Shown: one piece after another, positions 1-8,474 of the stretch | How positions within the stretch are numbered: position 1 is the stretch's first letter | Layout: each line of letters opens with the position of its first letter | Assembly: GCA_934725745.1 (NCBI GenBank) | Contig: CAKVCH010000008.1 | Span: 1-10,477, forward strand | Origin: an uncultured Clostridia bacterium | Lineage (GTDB): Bacteria; Bacillota; Clostridia; Christensenellales; UBA1242 | Direction of reading: 5' to 3' | DNA length: 10,477 nucleotides | Translations under genes and position numbers: made by a program | Notes under the pieces: model-generated | What the model was told of the DNA's origin: nothing | Seen by the model: only the letters and a program-made list of their open reading frames with translations | Databases searched by the model: none

Positions 1-3000
1 AATGCCCGTCACAACCGCATCAACAACAGAAATCGTGTCTTCAAAAACTTGAGTGGTTTTGCCGTCTTCTGTGCTAATTTCGACTGCCAATTTGATCGTA
101 ATTTTATCACCAATTCTCGCATTTTTGCCAAGTTTCAATGTGTATCCGCTTGCTGTTTCTTCCAAGATAGCATAGTCTGCGTTTTGTCCCCTGTCTTTTC
201 CGTCACTTGTCACGCTGTAAGTTGATGCATACTTAAATCCAGTTTCAACATTTGCCATAATATCTAGATAGTCAGGAGTTGTAGCATTTTCAGTTCCAGT
301 TGCCGTGTATGCAATAATTTTTCTCGTTTCACCGTCGTGCGAAATTTTAATTGACGCCATTGGTGGTTCGACAACTTCAAGTTGATGTTCTTTTCTTGCT
401 TCAAGTTCTGTATATCTTCCGCTTGGGTCAAATCCCATATATTTGATTTTGACTACAATATTTATTTTGTCGCCAGTCACAAGTGAACTTGGAGCGATTG
501 TTCTGACATAAAGCCTACCAACGCTTGCGTCGTCCGCTTCCCCGCCAAAACTAAATGAATATGGGTCACCAATAAGCACGCTTGTGCCATCTTGGTGGTC
601 AAGAACAGCATTGTTCATTAAGGAAATTAGTCTAAGAGACACACTTCCGTCTAAATTTATATCGTTACTTGGACCCGCCAAGTAGTACATCGTGTCAGCA
701 TTATTCTTGTCTCTAACCTTTACAAGTTGAACAAATGAAAGTCCATTTGCACCCGTTGACTCAATAGAAACAGAAGTAATGTTTGCATAATATGGAAGAA
801 GGTCAATCACAAATAGCCCGCCCATTCCGCTGATAATTGAATTCTTCTTTGTTTTTGAATATGAATAGAATGTTGTTGTTTCGCCCGTTTGGTCGTTTGC
901 TTTAACAAGTTTTGAAACTTCGCTTGTGTAAGAATAGTGAGATGTTTCGACATCTTTTATTGGAGAAGGTGAAACATAAACTCTAAAATCATCTTCCAAG
1001 CCGTCTTGTCCGTCGACAGCGCAAGTAACAATGTATTCACTTACATTGTCTCTTATGAAAGCGTCTTGTTTAAGCCTTAGTTCAAGACTATATCTATATG
1101 TCTTGCCTTGTGGAGTTTGAGAAGGAACAAGGATAATTTGGAAAGGACTATTTGCCAAATCGTAAATTAAACTACCTTCATTTTCATCATATACGCTTGA
1201 CTCAAGTCTACTTGTCAAAAGCGTTCCGTCAACATCTCTTGTAATGAAGATGTTAAGTGTTGGAGCACCAGCAAGTTCACTTTGAGTATAAACAAACACC
1301 GCCACACGCTCAACGCTTTCAGAACCAGACAACTTCACATCCGCAACATTTACACCAATATCGACGATATTCTCTTTTGATTCAACATAGAAAGTCCAAT
1401 CGTCATTTGTCATTCTATATTTTACGCCCGCGACTTCAAAGAAAACCGCGACCGATAACTTATAAAGTCCTATTTTGTTGAACCTTATTGTTTTTGCTCC
1501 CATTGTAAGATATTGCGCGTCGCTTAAATCAATTTGCGTAAAATCAGCGCCTGCATTTTCTTTATAGGATATAGTATACTCAATATTATAGTTAGTATAA
1601 TTACTTATTTCATTATTTTTGCCATTTACAACTTCAACAAAATCATAGTTAAAGTTAACAAGTTCGCCATTTTTGACTTGACTTGCTTGTGTTTCGTCTG
1701 CGCTATCAAAATACGAAACAGACATACTTCCGTTTGGCGACAAGCGAAGACTGTCAAAGTTTTCAACAACAACAAGTTTTACTTGCGCGTTTATAGAAGT
1801 ATTCTCTTTTACAGCAAAGTTAAGTGTTGTTATGCCAGTTTTAAGAAGTACAAGTTCGCCCGAATCTGTTATTCTAACCACTCCGCCACCAAGTTCACTT
1901 GTAATAATGTTTATCTTGCTGACTTCGTTTGCGGTTTGAATAGTAAAGATGTCATTAAGATTGTAAGAACTTGTATTCTCGCCAAGCCCAAGTACCAAAA
2001 CATTTTGAGTTTTGCCTTCACTATCAGTTGTTTCATAGTGATAGTATTTTGAGCCAAAAGACATAACAAAGGTGTCGTCTTTTAAGACCGCCCTTTCACC
2101 ATTTCCAACAACTGTAATTTGTGAAGGAATATCAGATAAAAGGTCTGTATGTTTTTGAACACTTACAAGCGCTTCGCTCAAACTTGGATAATAATCAAAC
2201 AAAATGTTTGGATTTTCTTGATTTCCAATGCTGTCACTTACAAAACGCCCAACAAAACAATTCTTTTCCGTTCCATTTTCAAGGTCGTTTTTGTCTGCAT
2301 ATGTTAAAACATAATAGAACTTTGGATTTGTTAGCCCCAAAACAACGCTTGCATCACTTAGCGCGTCAAAATTGGTCGAAATCACACCGACATAGAAGCA
2401 TTCATTAACATTTGCGTTGTATGAGCCGTTTCCACCAATAAGTCCCTTGACAAACAAAGACTCATTTGTGGACACAATATTGAATGTTGAGAACGACGCC
2501 CCAAGTTCGATATTGCTATCAACCTTTCCAACAAGTCCGCCTGCATTTGCATTTGAGCCGTAAACAAGCATATCTCCAAGGGAAACATAAATGTTTTCAA
2601 ATTTTTGTGTGTAGCCATTAGAGTAAACCGAGTCAAGTCTTACATAATCCGCATTTCCGACAATCCCGCCGACATTTGTTTCACCGACAATCATTGGATA
2701 GTAAGCCGACGAATATGTGTCGTAATTTTCAACTTTTGCATTTGAAATAGCTGTCGAATAAGTGCTTCCAATCGTATTTTGCGCCTTTGACACGCCCGCG
2801 ACACCGCCGACATTCTTTTTACCAGCGACCTTTACTGATGTCAAAACATTCATAATTATGCCGAAATCAGTTGCATTTGTATGAAGATTTGCACCCGCAA
2901 CACCGCCGACATTGTTTAAAGTATAGGAGAACGCCTTGTTATTTTCTCTATCAAATCCGCCGATGTTTCCTTCGACTGCAAAATTAAGAATCCTTCCATA

Positions 3001-6000
3001 GTTTACGCCAGCAACACCACCAATTACCGAATTTTCATCAAGCAAACTTCCACCTTGTGTGTTGATATTTACAAAAGCGTCAATATCTTTTTGATTGTAT
3101 GTTACATAGTTTACTTTTCCACTTCCATTTGCTTGAAGCCCATAGTAACCATCAATAACACCCTTATTTACACCAACGATTCCGCCGACATATGTTTCTT
3201 TTTCAGAAGAAATAACAATTGATGTTCCGTTTGAGTAGTTTAGAGCAATTGCGCTTCCCACGATTGCGTTGCTTCTGAAATTGCCATTTAAAACTTGCGC
3301 ATAAATAGCATTGCTTCCATTAGAGAAATATTTTTCATTTCTTTCTTCATCATTTGCAAAACTAAGTTCTACGCCGTAGTTTAAAATTACACCATTGTTA
3401 AGTCCCGCAAAACTTCCGATATTAAGTTTATTTGCCGAGCAATTTGCCAAAATATTTGTATATTTGACTGCGACATTCAAAATAATACCATTATTTTCAC
3501 CTGCAATAATGCCTGCGCTTACAGTTTCAAGAGTGGAGTTGTTAATATTTATTGAAGCGTCCTTTATTATAAGGTTGTAAACTGCACCATAGTAAAGAGT
3601 TGCACCTTCCATATGGGTTGTAATTTTACCAAACAAGCCAACTGTTCCGTTTTCGCTAACAGTTCCAAGTTTTAACCCACTAATAAAGTAACCATTTCCA
3701 TTTAAAACGCCCGAGAAATTGCTAATTGGAGCCCAGTTTTCATCAAGGAAAATATTATTTTCTAGTTGATAATTCTTTGTTGGTTCATTTTCAATTGCTT
3801 TAAGTTGCGACGCAGTTCTAATTGTATATGCGTGTTTATTTCCGTCTTCAATAACAATTTTTATTCTCTTGTATGTCTTATATGTTGTTTCATTTACATA
3901 ACTATCTTTTGCGATAATAACAAGATAGAAAACACCAGAATTATCTTTTACATCAAGATAAAATTTTTCTCCGCCAGTTAAGTCAAGCCTATAACTTTTT
4001 GCACCATTTCTCTTGTAAAGTGCGCCAAAAGCCATTTCTTCGTCTTGTGACGATTCGTTTTCATCACTATCCGCTTTTGCGATGTACGCAAGAAGCCTAT
4101 TATCTTTTATATCTTCGCCAGCCTTTGTTCCATTTAAAAGGGTCGCAAGGTCGATAGTCGAGCCCTTTCTAACACTAATCTCGTCAAAGTTTTCCTTTTC
4201 AGCGACTCCAATATCTGTTGAAACATTGTCAATCACAGCAGACGCGCTAACTTCAATATCTTTAACTTGGCAAGCCTTTGATATAACAATTTGGCAAGGA
4301 ATTGGGTCATTTTTCAAGCCAAATTCGTCGATATACACATTAACAACAATTATTTTGTCTTGGTCTGTGTAATCGCCAAGTGTCACCCAGCCCGAGAATG
4401 TATCCCCATAAATCTCGTTATTGTTGATAAATGCACCCGACAAGGAATGGATATATAAGATGTCAAAGCTGTTCTCAATAACAAATCTAACTCTTGTATT
4501 TCTTTCCTTATAAACTGTCGATTCATTATTTATGTCAAGATGGAATCTAAATGTCGCTTGCGAAACATTGTCATACGCAACAGTGTTGTAATCATAAACA
4601 GATTCGACTTGCGTATTTATTGACCAAACACCTTTTATAAAGACATTAAGGTCAAAAGATAAGGTCTCTTCTTTTACTTCCCAACCGAAATAATTGTTGG
4701 TCATTGACAAAAATTTATAATATCTTACAACCGCAGTAATAGTTGCAACACCTTCGGTTTTTGCGTCTATTTCACCATTTGGAGCAATTGAAGCGATGTT
4801 AGAAGCCGAAGAAGAATAACTGACACTAATAATTTGTCCTGCATTTTCAAGCGAGAGCCTTAATTTTCCGCCTTGCATAACGCTTGCATAGTTCTTTTCA
4901 TTGTCATTTATATAGTTTTCAGTAAGTTTTCCTTGTCCGCTTTCATCTGTAAGTTTTAAATTGAATGTCGATGTTGTCCCCACGACTTCCACATCAATTG
5001 TCTTGTAAAAACCATTTTTTGCAAGGAAAGTTATGGTCGATTTGCCGAGTTTAACGCCGTTTACTTGAATAACTCCGCCAAGTTGAAGTATTCCCTTATC
5101 ATAAGCCGTGTCAAAAACATTTTGAGTTGTCGTACTCGATACTTTTGACATATTAACAATGCCATTTTCTTCTCTTACGGTTATGTCGTCAACTAAATTC
5201 TTGTCATAGAAGAATGCAATGATAGAACCCGTATTATTTCCATATTCAAGAACCAATTTATTGTAAACGCTATCATTTTTTGCCGTTAAATCGTAGAAAA
5301 CATAAGAACCGTCACTTTCAATCACATTTTTAACCACAATTTGGCTTACACCCTTTGCAGTCAAAACTGTAACATCCAACTTTTGTCCACCGAGTCCGTT
5401 TTCACTATCAATTGGCTCAATTTCTGTTCTATCTGCAAGAGTCAATTTAGATTTGACTAGATTTTTGAAAATAAATCCAAATTGGTTATCAGACGCGACA
5501 GTTGCGCTATTTGCTTTGACATAGAACACCTTATTTTGTGCATTTGCGCCAATGTCAAGGTCGAAATAATATTCGTCATTTGATGTCAAAACATCTATTC
5601 CTTGCCTATTTATGTCGTAAATCTCAAAGAATTGACCCAAATTTGATAGATTTTTGGTCGTTTTGTTAACAATTTGAACTCGAATTGTTCTGTCAAGAGA
5701 ATTTGAATCTTTCATTCCTTCAAGGTCAAGTTCAAATTTTGTCATTCCAAAACTCGCGTCATAACTTTCGCCATAACTATCATAAATTGTGATTACTTGT
5801 TCTTTTTGAAGAGATTTTCCGTCTTGAGAAACTTTAACTGACCTTGGAAGAGAATAAACATCAACTTCAATGTCGTCATTTTCTAAATCTTTATTTGCTC
5901 CAACATTTAATCCTTGAACGAAATCTGGATTCGCGTCTTTGAACGCTTTATACATATCGCTCAAAACAAATTCGACTTCGTTTGCAAATTTGAATTTTAC

Positions 6001-7122
6001 AACAAAATCAATATGTGATTTGCCGTTATTTTTTGCCTCAAAAACAAATGTTGCGGTTACCCCTTCTTGGCTAGAAGTCGTAAGTTTTATTGCGTCGCCA
6101 GTTATAATAGGCTCAATTGTATAATCTTCTTGAGTATTAACAGTCACCGCAATTTGTTCTTTTGAATACAAATATGTTTGTCCATTCAAAACATACTCTG
6201 CATTGGTTGGGAAAGAATAAAGAGTCATTCCAAGTTTGATTTTTTGTCCCGATTGACCAATGGCATAAAAGGAAGTTTGATTACTCGAAAAACTAATATC
6301 GTTAAGTTTAATTGGTGCAACAACTTTTATTGAAGTTGAAGTTTTAAGTTTCAAATTTGCTTCAGACGCGTCATCTTCAACAAATTTACTAGATTTTGCC
6401 GTTACATTGACTTTTCCTTTTAAAGTATCGTCAAGCACAACAAGAATAGAATTTCCAGTTTTTTCATCTTTTTCAATCTTAAAAGCAGGTTTTCCCGCCA
6501 AATAATAGGTGTCATTTTCGATTTTACTGAAAGATAAGGTGTTGTTTTCGCTATCTATGTAGGAGTCTAGTGAAACTGCGATTTGCTTTTCGTTCCGGTC
6601 AAATTCAAATCCACTTCCATAGGAACTGACAAATTGAATTGAATCAGTCAAGTCAATTGGCTTACCAGACATAACGCCAAGGCTGTCCGACTTAAAACTA
6701 ATTTCGGTGACAGGGAGCAAAACCTTGAAATATAAATCAAGGCTTCCCTTGTTTAGCATTTCAATCGACGAAACAGTCAATTTAAACTTTTCCTCGTGAG
6801 AAGGTTTAAGTGGTTTTACTTTTGCAGTCGTCGCTGTCTCTCCATAAACTTGTAAAGCGCTATCACTTTGCGCCGTGAAGTCAAGGTTCTTTATCGTAAC
6901 GGCATCCGAATTGACTTTTGCCGAAACAGTAAAGTCCTTGCCATAAAAAACTTGATAGCAATCGTTTTCGCTATCATAAGGCAAAGCATTGCCCGTCTCG
7001 TTATCAACGATAGAGACGAGTTCGACTTTTAAATTTTCATACTTATTATCTTCGCCACATGCAAAAAGCACGCCCGACAAAGAAAGCATAAGAATCGCTA
7101 GAAATAAAAACACCTTTTTCAT
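1..7122 (-). CDS. Giant surface lipoprotein with Ig-like segments and a GLUG-type repeat ladder (partial, C-terminus outside window)
   Basis: One uninterrupted reading frame runs from an ATG at 7122 to the left edge without a stop: 2,374 codons, C-terminus missing. The N-terminus is a lipoprotein signal: Lys-Lys after Met, a hydrophobic stretch to about residue 20, then a lipobox LFA-C with Cys22, so the protein should be lipid-anchored on the outer face of the membrane. Residues ~30-1090 are rich in Asn, Asp, Thr and Val and read as successive beta-sandwich segments. Residues ~750-795 resemble a bacterial Ig-like group 2 domain, ending GVATITAV. Residues ~1100-1590 hold about ten glycine-rich GLUG-type repeats, preceded by the leader often seen with them (IRTASQLKAI, then FSGVLNGNGYFISGL). 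More Ig-like sequence follows to the edge. A start at 7122 is supported by AAGGAG ten bases upstream. Ligand and function are unknown; adhesion or polysaccharide contact is inference. Any C-terminal anchor lies outside the window. Confidence 0.93.
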   Translation of the reverse strand, partial: MKKVFLFLAILMLSLSGVLFACGEDNKYENLKVELVSIVDNETGNALPYDSENDCYQVFYGKDFTVSAKVNSDAVTIKNLDFTAQSDSALQVYGETATTAKVKPLKPSHEEKFKLTVSSIEMLNKGSLDLYFKVLLPVTEISFKSDSLGVMSGKPIDLTDSIQFVSSYGSGFEFDRNEKQIAVSLDSYIDSENNTLSFSKIENDTYYLAGKPAFKIEKDEKTGNSILVVLDDTLKGKVNVTAKSSKFVEDDASEANLKLKTSTSIKVVAPIKLNDISFSSNQTSFYAIGQSGQKIKLGMTLYSFPTNAEYVLNGQTYLYSKEQIAVTVNTQEDYTIEPIITGDAIKLTTSSQEGVTATFVFEAKNNGKSHIDFVVKFKFANEVEFVLSDMYKAFKDANPDFVQGLNVGANKDLENDDIEVDVYSLPRSVKVSQDGKSLQKEQVITIYDSYGESYDASFGMTKFELDLEGMKDSNSLDRTIRVQIVNKTTKNLSNLGQFFEIYDINRQGIDVLTSNDEYYFDLDIGANAQNKVFYVKANSATVASDNQFGFIFKNLVKSKLTLADRTEIEPIDSENGLGGQKLDVTVLTAKGVSQIVVKNVIESDGSYVFYDLTAKNDSVYNKLVLEYGNNTGSIIAFFYDKNLVDDITVREENGIVNMSKVSSTTTQNVFDTAYDKGILQLGGVIQVNGVKLGKSTITFLAKNGFYKTIDVEVVGTTSTFNLKLTDESGQGKLTENYINDNEKNYASVMQGGKLRLSLENAGQIISVSYSSSASNIASIAPNGEIDAKTEGVATITAVVRYYKFLSMTNNYFGWEVKEETLSFDLNVFIKGVWSINTQVESVYDYNTVAYDNVSQATFRFHLDINNESTVYKERNTRVRFVIENSFDILYIHSLSGAFINNNEIYGDTFSGWVTLGDYTDQDKIIVVNVYIDEFGLKNDPIPCQIVISKACQVKDIEVSASAVIDNVSTDIGVAEKENFDEISVRKGSTIDLATLLNGTKAGEDIKDNRLLAYIAKADSDENESSQDEEMAFGALYKRNGAKSYRLDLTGGEKFYLDVKDNSGVFYLVIIAKDSYVNETTYKTYKRIKIVIEDGNKHAYTIRTASQLKAIENEPTKNYQLENNIFLDENWAPISNFSGVLNGNGYFISGLKLGTVSENGTVGLFGKITTHMEGATLYYGAVYNLIIKDASININNSTLETVSAGIIAGENNGIILNVAVKYTNILANCSANKLNIGSFAGLNNGVILNYGVELSFANDEERNEKYFSNGSNAIYAQVLNGNFRSNAIVGSAIALNYSNGTSIVISSEKETYVGGIVGVNKGVIDGYYGLQANGSGKVNYVTYNQKDIDAFVNINTQGGSLLDENSVIGGVAGVNYGRILNFAVEGNIGGFDRENNKAFSYTLNNVGGVAGANLHTNATDFGIIMNVLTSVKVAGKKNVGGVAGVSKAQNTIGSTYSTAISNAKVENYDTYSSAYYPMIVGETNVGGIVGNADYVRLDSVYSNGYTQKFENIYVSLGDMLVYGSNANAGGLVGKVDSNIELGASFSTFNIVSTNESLFVKGLIGGNGSYNANVNECFYVGVISTNFDALSDASVVLGLTNPKFYYVLTYADKNDLENGTEKNCFVGRFVSDSIGNQENPNILFDYYPSLSEALVSVQKHTDLLSDIPSQITVVGNGERAVLKDDTFVMSFGSKYYHYETTDSEGKTQNVLVLGLGENTSSYNLNDIFTIQTANEVSKINIITSELGGGVVRITDSGELVLLKTGITTLNFAVKENTSINAQVKLVVVENFDSLRLSPNGSMSVSYFDSADETQASQVKNGELVNFNYDFVEVVNGKNNEISNYTNYNIEYTISYKENAGADFTQIDLSDAQYLTMGAKTIRFNKIGLYKLSVAVFFEVAGVKYRMTNDDWTFYVESKENIVDIGVNVADVKLSGSESVERVAVFVYTQSELAGAPTLNIFITRDVDGTLLTSRLESSVYDENEGSLIYDLANSPFQIILVPSQTPQGKTYRYSLELRLKQDAFIRDNVSEYIVTCAVDGQDGLEDDFRVYVSPSPIKDVETSHYSYTSEVSKLVKANDQTGETTTFYSYSKTKKNSIISGMGGLFVIDLLPYYANITSVSIESTGANGLSFVQLVKVRDKNNADTMYYLAGPSNDINLDGSVSLRLISLMNNAVLDHQDGTSVLIGDPYSFSFGGEADDASVGRLYVRTIAPSSLVTGDKINIVVKIKYMGFDPSGRYTELEARKEHQLEVVEPPMASIKISHDGETRKIIAYTATGTENATTPDYLDIMANVETGFKYASTYSVTSDGKDRGQNADYAILEETASGYTLKLGKNARIGDKITIKLAVEISTEDGKTTQVFEDTISVVDAVVTGI

Positions 7123-7132
7123 TTTTCACCTA

Positions 7133-7138
7133 CTCCTT
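7133..7138 (-). promoter_or_regulatory. Ribosome binding site of the giant lipoprotein
   Basis: AAGGAG lies ten bases before the ATG at 7122. A second anti-SD-complementary stretch, AGGTGA (7126-7131), follows at once, so the leader has extended complementarity to the 16S 3' end. It fixes the start that gives the intact lipoprotein signal. Confidence 0.8.
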
Positions 7139-7189
7139 ATTATGTCAAAAAAAATATAAAAATATAATCAAGTCCAAATATTATAATTT

Positions 7190-7219
7190 ATTATAAAATA
7201 TATTGTATTTTTTTGTCAA
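7190..7219 (-). promoter_or_regulatory. Sigma-A-type promoter of the giant lipoprotein
   Basis: Both hexamers match consensus exactly: TTGACA at 7214-7219 and TATAAT at 7190-7195, with an 18-base spacer. Transcription would start near 7183, leaving a leader of about 60 bases before the ATG at 7122. This suggests strong vegetative-type transcription rather than a sporulation sigma factor. Chance matches are commoner in AT-rich DNA, but two perfect hexamers at valid spacing directly upstream of a gene is good support. Confidence 0.7.
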
Positions 7220-7603
7220 ATAAATAGGTGTAAAATTTCATAAAAAATGCTCAATTTTTTGCGTTAATTTTTGTTAAATTATTTTGCAATTTTTTTCATA
7301 TATTTGCTTACAAAATACAGACAAATTTTTGCAAAAAAATTAAAGATTTTAAACAGTTATATTCAAAAATATTTTAAATGATTTTTAGCGTTTTTATGTG
7401 ATTTTTACGCAAAAATGCCCATTTTTTGCTATTTTTTAGCGTTTTTTGAATAATTTTTAGTCATCTTGATTTTAATTTTTTTTAGAAAATTTTTTCGTTA
7501 AAAAATATTTAAAAATATTCAATTTTATTCAAAATTATTTTTATTTTTTTTCAACAAAAATTACTTTAATTTTATCCTTTTTTTGCTAAATATTTAGGCC
7601 ATT

Positions 7604-7879
7604 TTATTTAGATTTCACCATACCCTTTTTTCTTAAAATTTCATAATGCCTTTTAGTCGCCTCTCCGCCACGAGTATGTCTTTCAAGCAAGTTAACTTTA
7701 AGCAACTTTTGGACATCTTTGTAGAGAGCAAAATTTATTTTTTTAAGTCTCGTCGACAAATCAAAATGAACAGTACTCTTTGAAATCCCGAGTTCTTTTG
7801 CAACACTCCTGACCGTTCCTTTTGTATCTAAAAGTTTATACGCTTCCTTCACTACTCTATCTTCTATATTCTCTTTCAT
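7604..7879 (-). CDS. spoIIID: Stage III sporulation transcriptional regulator SpoIIID
   Basis: A 91-residue DNA-binding protein, close to the usual SpoIIID length of about 90. A helix-turn-helix occupies residues ~22-45, with the family-typical GISKSTVH recognition segment (31-38). The C-terminal basic region carries the diagnostic RGGEATK (70-76) seen in Bacillus and Clostridium SpoIIID. In those organisms it is made in the mother cell under sigma-E and activates or represses many sporulation genes, including some needed for sigma-K. The start is ATG at 7879, preceded by AGGGGTGAT, complementary to the end of 16S rRNA. It lies downstream of acpP but is separated from it by a terminator and about 330 bases, so it is its own transcription unit. 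In many clostridia spoIIID lies close to spoIIQ, which fits the neighbour two genes upstream. Confidence 0.95.
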   Translation of the reverse strand: MKENIEDRVVKEAYKLLDTKGTVRSVAKELGISKSTVHFDLSTRLKKINFALYKDVQKLLKVNLLERHTRGGEATKRHYEILRKKGMVKSK

Positions 7880-7897
7880 AAATCACCCCTTTTGTAA

Positions 7898-7927
7898 AAT
7901 TTATGAAAGATAAATGTCGAAATATGT
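7898..7927 (-). promoter_or_regulatory. Sigma-E-like promoter of spoIIID
   Basis: Reading toward spoIIID, ACATATT (7921-7927) is followed after 15 bases by CATAAATT (7898-7905). The sigma-E consensus is about KMATATT and CATACANT with 13-15 bases between, so the elements match at 6 of 7 and nearly all defined positions. The start codon is only 18 bases past the -10, giving a very short leader that still contains the RBS. Expression of spoIIID from sigma-E is established in Bacillus; its use here is inference from the match. Confidence 0.55.
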
Positions 7928-7957
7928 CATAAATTGTTTAAATTTGTTGTCGAAATA
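7915..7957. repeat. Direct repeat TGTCGAAATA upstream of spoIIID
   Basis: Two exact 10-base copies on the plus strand, at 7915-7924 and 7948-7957, start 33 bases apart (about three helical turns). The copy nearer the gene overlaps the spacer and -35 of the candidate sigma-E promoter. The arrangement suits a repressor or autoregulatory site, but it does not match the published SpoIIID consensus well, so the binder is unknown. Confidence 0.5.
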
Positions 7958-8150
7958 AAATTATGTGTATTGTCTTGTATTCACAAATCAATTTGCTTAA
8001 CGCAAATCTACGACAAGTTGGGGCATCACTAGTTTGAACAATCATCAGTTTCGCAGAAAGACGAACACCACGATTCAACATCATATAATGTAATTTCAAT
8101 TTTTTTACTTAATAGTAACACAAAGAAGTTTCAACATCCTTTAAAAACCA
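7928..8150. other. Intergenic stretch between acpP terminator and spoIIID promoter with a GC-richer island
   Basis: About 8008-8085 is near 42% GC by hand count, set in very AT-rich DNA. It is flanked by an inverted repeat ATTTGC-TTAAC-GCAAAT (7991-8007). Two short minus-strand frames cross it: a 48-codon frame from ATG 8084 to a stop at 7938, and a 30-codon frame from GTG 8121 to a stop at 8029 with a cysteine-rich end. Neither has a well-placed RBS. It could be a small RNA, a tiny gene or a decayed gene; I cannot decide from the sequence. Confidence 0.4.
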
Positions 8151-8190
8151 ATAAAAAAAGAAGAGCCACTTTTAGGTGAATCTTCTTTAA
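8151..8190 (-). terminator. Intrinsic terminator after acpP
   Basis: In the minus-strand transcript, AAAGAAGA (8181-8188) pairs with TCTTCTTT (8157-8164). Inside, after a 2x2 bulge, CAC pairs with GTG around a six-base loop. The stem runs straight into a U-tract. It sits about 22 bases after the acpP stop and separates acpP from spoIIID transcription. Confidence 0.85.
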
Positions 8191-8211
8191 TTTGTTAAAG
8201 ACTATAAAAAA

Positions 8212-8442
8212 CTACTTTGTTTCTTCGTCAATATAATTTGCAATATCTTCGACAGTTTTAAGTTCGTCCGCTTTTTCGTCTGGAACAGTAATGCCGAACT
8301 CATCTTCAAGAGCCATAAGCATTTCGATATTGTCCAAACTGTCAGCGCCCAAATCTTCCACAATTCTTGAAGTTGGTTTAATTTTATCTACTTCAATATT
8401 GAGTTGATTTGCAAGCATTTCCTTAACCTTATCTATTGTCAT
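8212..8442 (-). CDS. acpP: Acyl carrier protein
   Basis: A 76-residue acidic protein, the normal length for a type II fatty acid synthase acyl carrier protein. The phosphopantetheine attachment site is the family-typical LGADSLDNIEM, with Ser35 as the modified residue. The N-terminal helix (KVKEMLANQL) and the acidic C-terminal helix ending DIANYIDEE are also standard. The holo-protein carries growing acyl chains as thioesters in the cytoplasm. ATG at 8442 is chosen because GGAGG lies five bases upstream; a longer frame from a TTG at 8463 would place that RBS inside the gene. It has its own promoter and terminator, so it is a single-gene unit. It lies between two sporulation-type genes rather than in a fab cluster, which is unusual; a role for this copy in sporulation is possible but not shown. 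Confidence 0.97.
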   Translation of the reverse strand: MTIDKVKEMLANQLNIEVDKIKPTSRIVEDLGADSLDNIEMLMALEDEFGITVPDEKADELKTVEDIANYIDEETK

Positions 8443-8474
8443 AATTTCCTCCAACAATTTCAAATCTTGTGTAT

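Larger units (their letters stand above)
7123..7603. other. AT-rich intergenic region between spoIIID and the lipoprotein gene
   Basis: No gene is visible. By hand count 7141-7560 is about 15% GC, much poorer than the flanking coding DNA, with long T-tracts on the plus strand. It contains the lipoprotein promoter and RBS; a direct repeat tttttagcgttttt at 7382-7395 and 7433-7446; a small inverted repeat ATTTTT-ACGC-AAAAAT around 7401-7416; a perfect 12-base palindrome CTAAATATTTAG at 7586-7597, just downstream of the spoIIID stop; and an all-A/T hairpin (AAAATTA/TAATTTT, 7557-7573) that might weakly end spoIIID transcription. I see no convincing GC-rich terminator for spoIIID. Confidence 0.6.

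Noticed and set aside
2382..2636. Minus-strand frame of 84 codons
   Set aside because: It is in a different frame from the lipoprotein gene, which runs uninterrupted across it, and it has no recognisable motif.
1257..6124. Several plus-strand open frames of 60-172 codons (for example 1534-2052 and 4082-4372)
   Set aside because: They lie antisense to the giant lipoprotein frame, have no RBS and give hydrophobic, low-complexity translations typical of the reverse of a beta-rich coding sequence.
7586..7597. Palindrome CTAAATATTTAG as the spoIIID terminator
   Set aside because: In the minus-strand transcript it is followed by an A-run, not a U-run, and the stem is almost all A/T.
8443..8463. 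Longer acpP start at a TTG seven codons upstream
   Set aside because: The GGAGG that fits the ATG at 8442 would be inside the gene, and the 76-residue product already has normal length.
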